Source: Selaginella moellendorffii (Eukaryota; Streptophyta; Lycopodiopsida; Selaginellales; Selaginellaceae). Taken from it: a stretch of 64,000 nt of DNA. This document shows positions 9,144 to 20,900 of this stretch, piece after piece. The DNA lies in NCBI RefSeq assembly GCF_000143415.4, contig NW_003314337.1:849853-913852 (forward strand). The letters are read 5' to 3'. Below the pieces are notes generated by a model. It saw nothing but the letters and a program-made list of their open reading frames with translations, was not told the DNA's origin and did no database searches. The translations under genes were made by a program, and so were the position numbers. Position 1 is the stretch's first letter, and each line of letters opens with the position of its first letter.

Positions 9144-12100
9144 TCAGACTGTTATTTTTTGCCTCCAACGCCTATACAATAACCTTGGAATTTCATCACT
9201 CTCCACACTATCAGGATTTAAACCCAATAGTAATGCCATCTCTTCTCTAATACGTCCACGCTCATGTTCAGTGGTCGAAGAACCCATCCGGTTGAGCAGA
9301 TTATGGAGATGCGGATAGTGCTTGGCTAGACAATATACATGCCATAAATGATGACTGGTGTCTGTTCGATCAAATGGCTTCTGATATACCGTTCCATCTG
9401 CCATTTGGTTGATTTCTGCAGCCACCTCCTGGACTGGCCGGTTCTCTATCACCATCGCTTCAAGCCGTTTTGCAAGGTCCCCCAGAACATACGGTTTCTT
9501 CTCCCTAGTTTCCATACTGCAAGAGATGGGGTGCACTGCATATGTGTGCGTGTTCGCTGCAGTTTTAATCGGCGAGTCATCGATGATGAGGATTTCACTT
9601 GACCTAGCAGTCCGGTTCATCACTACAGCCTCTGCCTTGACGAAGATGGGCTTGCTACCCCTCACATGGACCATAGTCAAGCAATCCTCCTGCGTTAGGA
9701 GAAAGTCAAATGGTAATATTACTCGCGTCTGATCGTGCATCATCTGTAGCAACGTTAATGCATTGTGGCGCATCATGGATGTCCAAACTCCCAATTGCAA
9801 ATTGAACCCGGCCCTCTGTTTTAAGTGTCGCATGGTCATTATTAGATCCCGCAGTTTCTCCCGTGTGATTAATGTGAATCTGTCTCTTTTGACCAACTTG
9901 CGACCGCAGGCTTTGGAGGGTGCAGTGACATTCGAGGACGAGCCACGCTCATGGGAGAAAAGGACACCGTTCAGATCAAAAACGATACAGTACTTTCACC
10001 GTGACTCTGAAATGAAATGCGTTAGCATAAAAAATGGTACAAGTCAATTTTACCATCTACAATATTAGCGAATGGTGCTCCCGATGGTCGTTCAGAGGGT
10101 TTTGGTCGAGGAAACGTGAAGGGCGGAAATACTCTCCTCTGCAATGTGGGGTCAATCGCATCCGATGGCGTGTGGGCACATGCCATTTCAGCTGTAGACT
10201 CTGGTACAACTGGCTCAACAGTGGCATGGGGTGGTTCCGATGGCGTGTGATCACACGCCATTTCAATTGGTGCCTCCGTTGGCAAAGTGGACATGACCGA
10301 ACAGGCAGCAGGGGTGGTGTAGGGAGGTTCCAACGGCGCGTAGTCAGACGATTGGGCACACGTTGAGTCCGTTGGAAATGAGGATACGACCGGCTCGGCG
10401 GCTGGGGCGGCCTCATGCGGGTCCAATGGCGCCTGGTCACCGTCAGTTGGATACGTGGACAAGATTGACTCAGTGGTATGGGCAGCATCAAGTGGAGCGT
10501 GGTCAGCTTGCTTGGCGTTGATATGGATAGTAGCCTCCACCAGCTCTGATGACTCTTGCAGGCAAGTAGAGTCCACTAGCGGATCCATATGCATGTCCAA
10601 ATATCTCCCTTTGATTGAGATGGTATCCTCCCGTGCTACTAAAAACAAACTCATTAGCACATTGAATCGACTATACTGTATTTACCATCAACTGCTATTG
10701 AGGAACTAGGACCGATATCACTTGGGCGCACTGCTGATTCTGAAGGATTGGACATACGTTTCGACCCTTGCTTGGCACTATCCTTCCTCGACACTAAAGG
10801 CTAGAGTTTGTATCTTAATTCAACTGAATAATCTCTACTTACCATTTCTTCTGCGACCTACATGGACAATGTTAGAAATGGTAAAAGGTTAGGAATGGAT
10901 GTACTATTATTTACCTGATGGTTTGTCTTGTATGACCTTCCTCCGCTGCTCTTTGGCCACCTCAGGCTGGCCATCGTTGTCATCATCGTCATCGTCGTTA
11001 TTGTGATCGTCACCATTGTGAGGACCATCCAAGTCCTCTTCGTCCTCCTCTTCTTCGTCCTCCTCTTCTTCGTCCTCCTCTTCTTCGTCCTCCTCTTCTT
11101 TGTCCTCCTCTTCGTCCTTCTGCTCTTCCTGCTCATTATCTTTCTCTGGCTCCTCATCCCCCTCCTGCATTTCTTCCATAGGCTGCTCAGGCTGGATGGC
11201 TTGTTTTTCCAGGACCATCTTGGGAAAATCATCTAGCCGAGTCTCCATCTCAAAATACAAGACATCCATAGCCTGTTTTAGTGCTTGACCTAGGACCGTA
11301 TCCTCACGCGACTGTCTTAACATGGTTTCTGCACGTTCTTGCACCCTTCGAAGACGACGAGATGAGAAAAACGTGGCCCTGACTTGAAAAGCATCCCTCA
11401 TCCATTGTACCTCTCCATTGAGATTGGCGAAGGGGAGTCCGCCATAGGAATCTGAGTCAAAAGGTGGTGACTGGCTCCTTTCACTCAGCCCTTGATCTGC
11501 AATGAATGGCATGAGCACACACGCCATAACCGCGAGGCATTACCTATCATCTTTTCGTTGCCCTTCTTCCTTTTCGAATCTAACGCCTCTGATCCCGACG
11601 ACTGTCCAACGTGCTTTCGCTTTTTATGACCACTGTCAGTTTGAGCTTGGCTGGTGCTTGCCTGTTTTGCCTTTGAAGAAGTGTCTCCTGCAAGGAATGG
11701 CATGAGACCACACGCCATTGCAAATATAATTTGTACCTCCTTTTTTCCTATTGCTTGTCTGTTTGTCCTTCTTCGACGCGCCACCAGTGCGCTTTTCAGT
11801 CCTCGTGTCTGAATATTCACAACGATCTATAATCAAAATGGCGTGAGGCCTCACGTGACCTTACCTTGTGCAGGTTGTGAGCTCGGCCTAACATCAGTAG
11901 CTGTTAACGCCGTTTCAGCATCTGGGGGTGGCCACGCTCCTGCATACAGAGCTTGTGAGATAACATTTAAACTTAAAGTGCGTACTCACCAGGTTCGTAG
12001 AGAAGATATTGTTTTTCTTTGGCAACTGTAATTATATGCTCCATTGAAGTCACCTCTTCAATGGAGTTTGTCACCGCAACACACGGGACACCCTTGAGTA

Positions 12101-14531
12101 GTGCGGCTCGAAAGAATAGTCCGCCGCAGTTGTACTCGACAACGCATTTGCCCTTGGAGTCACCCGCTATTGCGTTGAAGACCCAGCTGAGCATTTCCCA
12201 TGCTGCACCTGGAGCTTTCTTTGGATTCGAAAGCTCCATAGCCGTCTTTAGTTCCTCAGGCACGGGTAAATTGACCTCCCTCAGATCAATTCGATCGGCC
12301 TTGTCGAACGAAGCTGGGAAGTCACTCCAGTCCCACTCTGCTGCAGGACCAATAACAAGGGCGAGTGTGAAGATGCGGACATTCGTCGGTATCTTCTTCT
12401 TAGCCATTATACCATGGATCTCCTGCATCTCCTTGCCTTTCAACCGAGCCTTCACCTCGTTCAAGGCCTTCCAGAACTTGTGATAGGATTCGGAGTCGTA
12501 GATCATATAGTGGACTGAAGATTCCACCTCCGCAAGTCCCACCATTAAGTCAATGATGGAGCTGACTTCGTCTGCATGAGTGATCTCCTCGTTTGTGAAG
12601 TCCATCACACAAAAGATGTTCTTGACCTGCTCATCTCCGCGGGAAACGATGCTCCTCCACCTTTGATCCTCATCCAAATTCACGTATACCCGGTAAGGTT
12701 CTCGATAGGCCTCTGCTGCGGGGTCGAGCTGTTTCTGAAGCCGGCGGTCGACATCCCTCTTAATGAAATTTGGATACTGATCCAACTTCTCAGCTTTACT
12801 TTTCGTGGCATCCCGCAGCAGATCGATGAACTTGGGGGCCCCCTTCATGTAGTCGTCGATGTCTTCATTTGACAACTCCAGCTCTTCCATCATCTCTTGC
12901 GTGGTGTCGATGCTCACCCTCTCCACGGCCACTTGCTCGAAGATCCAATCCTTCAATAGCGCACGAGCTCTCAGAGTCGTGCACAAGTCCTCGTATGTCA
13001 CAATATGGCTGGGAGTCATTTTGGTCTTGTTGAAGCCTACCTCACCACGTAGAAGGGCATTAGCCACTGTCAGAAGGTCGTCGTCGTCTAGAGACCGCGA
13101 GAAACGCAAGGCGTTGAGCTTCAAATCATTGGGCTTCCGGCCGTCCTCCACACCCATTGAGTTTAGCAACTCCCCGTCATGGTACTTCCTCAGCACATCT
13201 ACCCATTTGTCAAAAACAACTTTTGTCGCGAGTAGAATGTTATGGATGCTGAGTGTGTCATTGACCCCCAGTGTTTTCGAGAGAAGACTCGAGAATTCCT
13301 GCAATGGAAATGGCGTGAGGCCACATGCTATGCCACATGCAACGAGGCTTACCTGCCAGGCGCTAGTTGCTAGTGCACGTCCTTGTCCTGGTTTTTGTGG
13401 CTTCTTCAGTTGAACCCAGAGCTTCCGTGTTCGTGCCAATGTCTCGTGCAGACCCGATTTGTAGCACGTTTCTTGCTTGACATTCTGCGCGTGGGAGATG
13501 TATATGATAGATCGGAGGGGCGAGTTGCCTTTTATCAGGCGGACAACTCTTGTCTTGAAGACTTTCTTCACCTCCTCGCCCACCATAATATCCACAACTA
13601 TCTGTTGCATCGCCAAGCTAGAATGCTGCCCGGAGACGGCATAGAACCGGACGTTCTGATCGTCCAACACCTTCCTATTGATCAAGTCTGGAAACCTCGT
13701 CTCGCCCTTCATTGTTCGGTAGTAGGGGATCACGTCTGCGATGTCGGGTGTTACTGGACTTGCCAGCATCTTCTGCTTCAGTTTCTCCACCCACTCATCA
13801 GATACTAGCCTGTGGTTGTATTTGCTTTGGATCTCGATACGGCTCACGTCGATTGTATATACTTTGTTGGAATAGTAACAAGTACTATTATCTGCGACGA
13901 TTTTTGCTGCCTCTTCTTGCTCTTTCTGCTCTTTGCGGCTCTTCTTTTTGGTGGGTGTAGTGTTCGAACCCGAGGCAATGGCATCACCGAGTAGCTTCTT
14001 TTTTGGAGCAGCAGAGTCGGACGTCGGCTTGAGCTTGACCACCCTTTTCTGCTTCGGGGTAGTTTCCAGATCGACCCCCTTCCCCTTCGCTTCGCAAACT
14101 GGAGGCACTCTCAACGGCTCAATGTTGGAATATAGTTTTTGAACATCGCCGTAGGTGAGGTCCGTGGATTCCATGTGATCTTCATAGACCCGCAGCGTCT
14201 TTGAAATTGTGGGCCTCCTGGACAACCTCTCCCTAGCTCCCTCTAGGAATTCCTCATAGACGCTGCCCCCCTCCGGGAAGCCGCTAGGATGTGCAAGGTG
14301 GATCTTGAAGGCGGACGCTGTCTCTACCACAAGTGCCAGTCCATATTCTTGCATGGAACTGCATGGAGTGTCTGTCACTTGGATGAGGATCCCCATGCAT
14401 TCTTTTCTCCCACCATCTGTGTTGTACAGCATCAGATCCTCGCCTTCCATCCCGAAATTCCAACTGGTGAGCTCCTCCCCCTTCTCTGCATCCACATTGA
14501 CAGTGGCTGGAAGAAGAACGCAATTCCTCGC
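9144..14531 (-). CDS. Transposon gene: ParB-like / methyltransferase-like / acidic / FCP1-type HAD phosphatase protein
   Basis: This multi-exon gene is predicted from open frames joined by short GT-AG introns at 13299-13352, 11940-11989, 11827-11864, 11688-11736 and 11497-11543, which keep the frame (four are phase 1). Further exons follow to 9144, giving about 1,650 residues. Order: a 220-residue N-terminal region; a ParB/sulfiredoxin-like domain (VYTIDVSRIEI, NHRLVSDEWVEKLKQ, and FYAVSGQHSSLAMQ matching the ParB GxHR box); a long middle part ending in a glycine-containing segment (VVEYNCGGLFFRAALLKG) that may be a decayed methyltransferase fold; basic linkers; a Glu/Asp tract (about 10970-11160); repeats containing MACxHTPS; and an FCP1/NIF-type HAD domain at 9144-9992 with DLNGVL, GVWTSMMRHNA, KPIFVK and EILIIDDSPIK. 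The first HAD motif is DxN rather than DxD, so catalysis is doubtful. The ParB call is moderate, FCP1 strong, methyltransferase weak. The true start may lie upstream. Confidence 0.72.
10165..10261. repeat. Two palindrome copies inside coding sequence (10165-10186 and 10240-10261)
   Basis: The copy at 10240-10261 is a perfect 22-bp palindrome centred on GTGATCAC; the other has two central mismatches. Both are read in frame on the minus strand as MACxHTPS within the proline/threonine-rich linker before the FCP1 domain. The palindromes have therefore entered exons without breaking the frame. Confidence 0.8.
10970..11160 (-). repeat. Acidic-tract minisatellite within the transposon gene
   Basis: Near 11035-11105 the plus strand repeats a 15-bp unit of the type TTCTTCGTCCTCCTC about four times, which on the minus strand encodes repeated DEEEEDEEE. 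An Asp-rich run follows. The unit is a multiple of three, so copy-number change would alter only the length of the acidic tract. Acidic tracts are common in chromatin-binding proteins. Confidence 0.8.
11506..11859. repeat. Three intronic palindrome copies (11506-11527, 11697-11718, 11838-11859)
   Basis: Each copy lies in one of the short introns 11497-11543, 11688-11736 and 11827-11864, beginning 9 to 11 bases inside the intron from its 3' splice site. These introns consist of little more than a donor, the palindrome and an acceptor ending TTGCAG or TTATAG. Confidence 0.85.
13310..13331. repeat. Palindrome copy in the 54-nt intron
   Basis: This copy lies in the intron 13299-13352 of the ParB-like gene, 11 bases from the acceptor. 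The intron length is a multiple of three and has no stop codon, so retaining it would add 18 residues without a frameshift. Confidence 0.8.
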
Positions 14532-15180
14532 CTGTTCAGAAATGCACAACAATTAGAGCTGACAGATGAAAAGCTAGCAGCTGGAAATAACGTGAGGCCA
14601 CACGCCATTCACCACTGCATCAGATGTCTTGAGGCTGCATCCTAAGATGGCGTGAGGCTACACGCCATCTGTAACCGGACTGCACTCGAGAGCCCAATCG
14701 GTGCATGCCAATGTTGCTACTGAATGGCATGTGGCCTCATGCCATTTTCTACTTGGCCTAAAAGACTTACCATTAGAAGCCGAATGGAGGCCGTGACAAT
14801 CGAGGCCGGACTCGCTGGCGAATGTGCACTGTGTGTGCAGCGGATCGTAGCAGCAAGGCTACTCTGCCACTTACAGTTGGAGAGTGGCGCTGAAATCTCC
14901 CGGGACGCCAAGTGGGCTGCGTGTGGGTGGCGGAGTGGGCGGCGGAGTTGGCGGCGAAGTTACAAAAGTGGACGCCGATGCACACGAGCGCGATGCGAGC
15001 GCGAGTGTGATGCAAGCGCGAGTGGACGCCGATGCACACGAGAAACCTGTAGAGAAGGCGCGAATGTGAGCGTGATCGCGAATGTGAGCGTGATCGCGAG
15101 TGGGAGCGCGATGCGAGCGCGAGTGTGATGCGAGCGCGAGCGCGAGTGTGCGAGCGCGAGTATGAAGCAAAATGCAAAAC
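14532..15180 (-). other. Possible 5' exons and introns of the ParB-like gene; GCGAGCGCGAGTGTGA minisatellite
   Basis: Upstream of the main exon lie an acceptor (CTGAACAG at 14532-14539), a second acceptor ending ATCTTAG near 14645 and a strong donor GTAAGT near 14772. Palindrome copies sit at 14587-14608, 14647-14668 and 14724-14745. Further up, 14980-15165 is a degenerate GC-rich minisatellite (GCGAGCGCGAGTGTGA-like units) that stays open on the minus strand as an Arg/Ser/His-rich frame. Whether this is coding or 5' leader cannot be decided from sequence. Confidence 0.5.
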
Positions 15181-16376
15181 CTAACCTCACACGCGCGAAA
15201 TGTCACAACGGTTGGTAATCCCGCCACGTCATCATTCCTCGGACTTGGGCGCCACCATTAATTTCTGGATTGCCGCGCGCATGCAAGCACGCAAAATCCA
15301 AAAGAAATCCGCAACGTCATCATTCCTCGGACTGCATGCACGCGAAATCCAAAAGAAAGATCATGATTGGGATATCATTTAATACCCTCGCTATATTTAT
15401 ACCATGCATGATTGGATATTCCAAAGCATCTTGTATTTCCAAAAATGGCAGATGTTCAGCTAAATAAAGAAATTCTATCTGTTTCTATTTTTCTCTCAAA
15501 TCAATATTATAGCGTGTGGGCTCATGCAATTTTGAACCAAAGAAACCCAAAAAACGTTGGACCCAAAATATTTTGAAAAAACCCAAAAAACCCTAAACAT
15601 TTTAAACCCAAAAACCCAGGCGTCCTGTGGCGTTATTCCTTGAATGGCGTGTGGGCGCATGCCATTTTCAGGGCCAAATGCTGAATGGAGAAAAATTCCC
15701 TTTCAGTGCAAATGCTGCAAGAGGCAGATGCCAAGCACAAAGGACTGTAACTACCTCACATGACACAGATAAACTTTTCTCTATTTGGCAAAGATAAACT
15801 TTATAGCGTGTGGGCTCATGCAATTTTGAACCCAAAAAATGCACCAAAAAATTCTCGGCGTCATCTGGCGTTATCTCTTGAATGGTGTGGGGCCGCATGC
15901 CATTTTCAGGGGCACATAGGAGTATATTCCTAGAATATTCTGACACGCGCGAGATTTTTTTGAGTTTTCTGGAGATCCAACCGTTAGATCGCAACTAGAT
16001 TTTACAGAATGGTATACAATGTCTTTCTTGATGACTCTGCAAAGAAGCATCTCGATCGGACACCACATGAGACCACACGAGCCTTACAATGTTTCAGGGG
16101 CATTTGCCATAGATCCGACCATTATTTTTCTCCAAGATTTTACAGTTTGGTGTGCATTGACCTTTTCATCGACACTGCAAAGGGACATCACAATCAGATG
16201 CGGGATCACAAGAAACTAACTTCACTAACTCTGGTTTCACCAAGATCTACGTAAGGAGTTATGAAATGAAAGGACCCTCTCTATTGAAATGTGTTTATGG
16301 TCCTAGGGGCATTGTGACATATCAAAGGATTTTGCATCAAGTTTTGTATTTGCATGTTTATCAAGCTACTGAATTG

Positions 16377-16410
16377 CTAAACCCTAAACCCTAAACCCTA
16401 AACCCTAAAC
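16377..16410. repeat. Interstitial telomere-type array inside the transposon
   Basis: Nearly five exact CCCTAAA units, C-rich on the plus strand, lie in the intergenic part of the transposon. This is the plant-type telomere repeat. Its presence inside a DNA transposon is unexplained. Confidence 0.95.
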
Positions 16411-17164
16411 ATGTGGCAAATGCTGCGTGAAGAAAGATGCCCTTTCTGGGCAAATGCTGTAAGAGGCAGATGCCGAGCAGATGTATCTCAGGCTAGCAAA
16501 GGGGACAAACGAAAGCTAGCTATAAACATGACGGGATGCAAATAGATTACTAGGCTGGTCCTACGAAAATCAAAAACCATAATTGAAAACATTGAAAATG
16601 CAAAAAGAAAGGTTTATAATATTTTTGAATTTTAAGCAACCAAAGGAATGTAAGTAGGGCATGTGTTTGTAAGTTTAAAAATGCCTCAACCACTTAAATT
16701 CCCAAGTAAATAAAGCTGTTTCTATTTTTGGTACAGGTAAACTTTATAGCGTGTGGGCTCATGCAATTTTGAACCCAGAAATGCACCAAAAAATGCTCGA
16801 CTAGCATTATTCTTTGAATGGCGTGTGGCCTTATGTCGAGCATTATTCTTTGAATGGCGTGTGGCCTTATATTGCCATAAATGGACGTACACACACAGCA
16901 TAATTATTCCTTTACACGTCGAATAATCTTGGCGCGGATCGCTGACATGGCATGGCAAAGTTCGAATCACTGATATGGCACAGCTGGATCGAGGCAAGGA
17001 CATGATGTGACAAAGTTCAACCTCCGACAGCAAAGTCTAGAAGCTACTCAGTTTGAAATTTGTCAGAGGAATCATAAGATCTGGTTTGTCAGAGGATTTG
17101 ATGTGACGTTCAAGCGTGTGTTATTTTTGAATTCTCGAACTCATTCCTAGGTCTATCATTTTTG

Positions 17165-17405
17165 TGCGCCGTGTTCTTGGTTCCGCTGAGCGCAGTGAGC
17201 GCTGCTTGTGTAAGCGGCGTTGTGGGCTGTGGTTTATGCGTCTACGAGCGGTTGCGGCATTGTGAGCGCCATTGCGAGCGGCAGTTTATGCGAGTGGCAG
17301 TTTGTGTGAGCGGCGCTACGAGCAGTTGCGGTGTTGCGAGCGGCGCTACGAGTAGTTGCGGTGTTGCGAGCGGCACTGTCTTTGGTGTGGCTACCGCTTC
17401 CTCTT
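17165..17405. repeat. GAGCGGCGCTACGAGCAGTT-like minisatellite
   Basis: Degenerate GC-rich units (for example GCGGTGTTGCGAGCGGC) repeat with irregular spacing. The composition resembles the minisatellite at 14980-15165 on the other side of the intergenic region. No function is visible. Confidence 0.6.
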
Positions 17406-17566
17406 GATATTCGGCACTTGTGCTTCCTGGTATGTTCACCATGGAATGGCTTAGGACCACATTTAGAAATGGCATGAGGCCACATGCCATCTTGGGCCCT
17501 TGCAATTTCATGGCTAGCGTATTGTCATGTATGTTTTTACTTGCCTGCAGCTGTGTGTATATCAAG

Positions 17567-17758
17567 ATGGCATGAGGCCTCATGCCATCTTTAGCCCCTA
17601 CTAGCCTATTGCCATATTCCTTTTGCCTTGCTGCAACTGTATATATTTTTGTATGGGTGACTAGTCACGCACACAAAAATATATACAGTTGCAGCAAGGC
17701 AAAAGGAATATAGCAACAGGCTAGCAGGGGCCAAAGATAGCGTGAGGCCTCATGCCAT
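17567..17758. repeat. Long inverted repeat (two arms of 86 bp, 20-bp loop)
   Basis: The left arm 17567-17652 and right arm 17673-17758 are nearly perfect reverse complements, with about seven mismatches. Each outer end is itself a copy of the 22-bp palindrome (17567-17588 is perfect; 17737-17758 has one change). The unit looks like a fold-back mini-element bounded by the palindromes and could form a strong hairpin in RNA. Confidence 0.92.
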
Positions 17759-17943
17759 TAGTGCCACTAATGGCATGAGGGCTCATGCCAATTTTGTGAA
17801 TGCGAAATTTCACGTGGGTGTCAATAGCATGTTTGAATAATGGCATGTGGCCTCATGCTATTGAGGTTGTTTGGTATGTTATGATTTAGGCCATTCTCCA
17901 ATCATTTTTTGTATGGTCTTAACTTCTTTTCTGCACTTTCAGA

Positions 17944-20900
17944 ATGGCTTTCAGGGTTGGGGAAAAGGTTTACATTTTGAATGGTGGGAAGAGAGTTGCA
18001 AAAGGGACCCTTGTGTCTATGGATCGGAACTTTGTTATACACTGTCAAAGGCTTGGGGAAGGCAATGCTGCTGTATCAGTAGAGACTGTCTTCGATGGGA
18101 ATGTGGTTGCTATTGAACGAGGAGAGATGGTCGTCGGGGTAAATGTTGTTGTTGCCTTGAAAAATCTTCAGAAGAAAGCAGATGTTGGGGACAGCGCAAG
18201 TGCGACGCATGTTCCCTCCGTGGATCTTAAGAACCGTGCTACATGGATTCAGGCAAAGGTGTTTCTAAACAACCCCGAGGGGGAGGTGGTAGCTGAGGGC
18301 TTAGCCACAGTTGTCGATCCAAGAGATGCGGTTGCTAATCAAGAATTGGGCTGGGATGATATTGGAGTTGCGATTTTAGAGGTTGTTGACACAGAAGAAA
18401 ACAGTCTGACTATTGGAAGCATTGTGCGGTGGAAATTGAGGCACTTAGTGTTTGAGAATGTGAAGGATTCACAATCAAACACCACTACAACTGATGACAG
18501 AACATCTCTTCATGGGAAAAGAAAGTACACCTTCCTAAAGCGCAGCCAAAGGGATCTGAGCAACGAACCGAAAAGGCAGAAAATGGCGATGGAGGTTCGA
18601 ATGGTCTCAACAGTTGCTTGTTGCAAGAGGAGGTGCTGTCAACATGCTGATTGGGATGCTATTGAAGAGGAGAGAGCAAGATACAAGACATTGTCCTGGA
18701 AGGCAGCTCGCAATTTTGTGTATGAGGCATTACGGTCATCTGTTGATGCTTCAGAACATCAGGTGGGGGGCATGGTCTTCCAGAGGGGTTTGGTCTGCAT
18801 GAAGGCATGGAGAATCATTTATGGAGTCCCTCGAAGCACATTCTACAGAATCAAAACTGAGTTCGAGGAACAAAGGGTTCAACAGGCAGTCCATGGGAAC
18901 GACGGTACGCACAAAACCAGGGGTCATGTTGTATATGGAGAGGCAATCTTCAAGAGGTTTGTCGAGACATGTAGCGAGCAGCAACCACATAAAACCCGCC
19001 TCTTGGAAGATGGAACACGAGACACCCAACGAGTTCTCCCTTCCATGTATACCAAGGGGGCCATATTGGAAGATGTGAATCGGGAACTCCAGAGTAATGG
19101 CTACAGGAAGCTGAGCCAATCTAGATTTAGTAGATTGTGGAGCAACAGGTTCAGGGATGTGAGTATAGGAAAGTACTCCAGCTTTTCAAAGTGTGACGAG
19201 TGCACTGCTATCAAAATGGCTTTGTCGAAGAATTCTTGCAGCGCTCAAGAGCGAGAGACGTTGGTTAGAAGGCGGCTCGACCACAACATCGAGCAGAGAA
19301 GCTGCAGGACTGCATATTATCATAACAGGATTCTCTCCATGGAGAGACCTGACTCTTACCTCTGCATCATCCACGACAAAATGGACCAGAAAAAGACGTG
19401 CTTACCTCGACTCAATCCTGCCCCCAAGGCAATCTCTTCATCCATGCAGCTGCCTGTGTCTCTGTTTGGCATAATCGCTCATGGGCATGGTGCCCAGAAC
19501 TATGGGAACTTCTTTGTACCTCTATGGGGTGGCGGGGGTGCAAACATGATGATTGCGTCCCTAGCAAAACACTTAAGGTCTCTGCAAAGTGCGCAGACTG
19601 AGCTGAACGGCCAACCCTTGCATAAGGCCCTTGTCGATCGAACCCCATACAGGGTTCAGCTGGAGGAGGAGCAAAGGCTTGCAGTATCGCGTGGGGCCCC
19701 ATGCCATCCCAGTGAATATGTTGGCCGTCAGATTGTAGGGTTATCACGTGAGGCCTCATGCCATTCCGACGAGGCTGGTCGCCCGGTGAATGCACAGCCT
19801 CATCCAAACGAAGCAGAATCTCAAGGAAGTTCTTGCGGCCGATGTGGCCTTCCACCCCATCTTCTGCTCCAAACAGACAATGCTGGCAGTGAGAACAAAA
19901 ACATGTACGTCTTCGCGTACTTGGCGATGCTTGTTGCCAAAGGCATATTTGAAACGGTTACACTTGGCTTTCTCATGGTTGGGCACACTCATGAAAACGT
20001 CGATGCCATGTTTAGTCACCTGGCAGAGTCCCTCCGGCGATCCAATGTCCTCACCCTCCCACAACTCTACGATGAATTCCAAAATTGCATCAAAGGCACT
20101 GTTGAAGCTGCACTTCTGACAGAGGTTCCAGACTTTAAGGGGTTTGTAAGAGGCTACATCAGGGACGGATCCGAAATGCTAATTGGCCACTCCAAGCCTC
20201 TTCAGTTTCATTTCAGCATGCGTGACGGTGCTCCAGTGATGAGGTACAAGATGAGAGAATGGGACACAGTGTGGCTGCCAGTGGACGGCATTGAACTCTT
20301 CAAGAGAGATCCCATAACTGGGGAACCTATGATTCCTCAGGGTTCCCCACGGCCGATGCACCCGGATGGACTCAAAGACCAGGAAAGTATAGTGGCCGGG
20401 ATTAGACAGCATATTGCCTTCTGGAAGAGGGGGTTGGTGTTTGGTGGAGAATCCTATTTTTAGAGGTGCAAGCCTTTGCTCGAATACTGGGAGAAGATTA
20501 TATTTGCTATCCAAAATGGGCCGGTTGTATATGAAGAATTGGAAGAGTCCTTTTGGCCAGAACCCAGAGCACCAGATAGTAGCGGAACAATGTCCTTTGG
20601 AAATGCAGTGACAGATAACGATGTTGAGGATCATTATTGTGGGCCGAGGAACAAGAAGCCGGATTCAGCATTCAATCCAGTACAGGTCTGCAAAGGAATG
20701 GTCGTGCTTGTCAGACCCAGTAATAAAAAACAAATGATATGGGTGGGGCGCTGCATCACTGATGCAGAGGAGGACGCAGAAACTAACTCCTTCAATGTAA
20801 CTGTGGAGTGGTTCAAGCCAAGTTCCGGATATACGAAGGATTGCCTAGAAAAGAGATGGGTGTTGAATCCAAGGGATCCCAGCATGAGCATATTGGTGGA

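Larger units (their letters stand above)
15180..17943. other. Divergent intergenic region of the transposon
   Basis: No convincing coding sequence is present. The region lies between two genes transcribed outward and probably holds both promoters; a TATA-like TATATTTATA lies near 15394. A block of about 120 bp (TTTATAGCGTGTGGGCTCATG ... ATGGCGTGTGG) recurs at about 15505-15665, 15793-15903 and 16738-16880. A short duplicated block with CGTCATCATTCCTCGGACT lies at 15230-15330. Palindrome copies occur at 15644-15665, 15882-15903, 17469-17490 and 17840-17861 among others. Confidence 0.7.

Noticed and set aside
12019-12483. Plus-strand frames of 100-184 codons opposite the ParB-like gene (12.0-13.9 kb)
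   Set aside because: They are antisense shadows of the long minus-strand exon.
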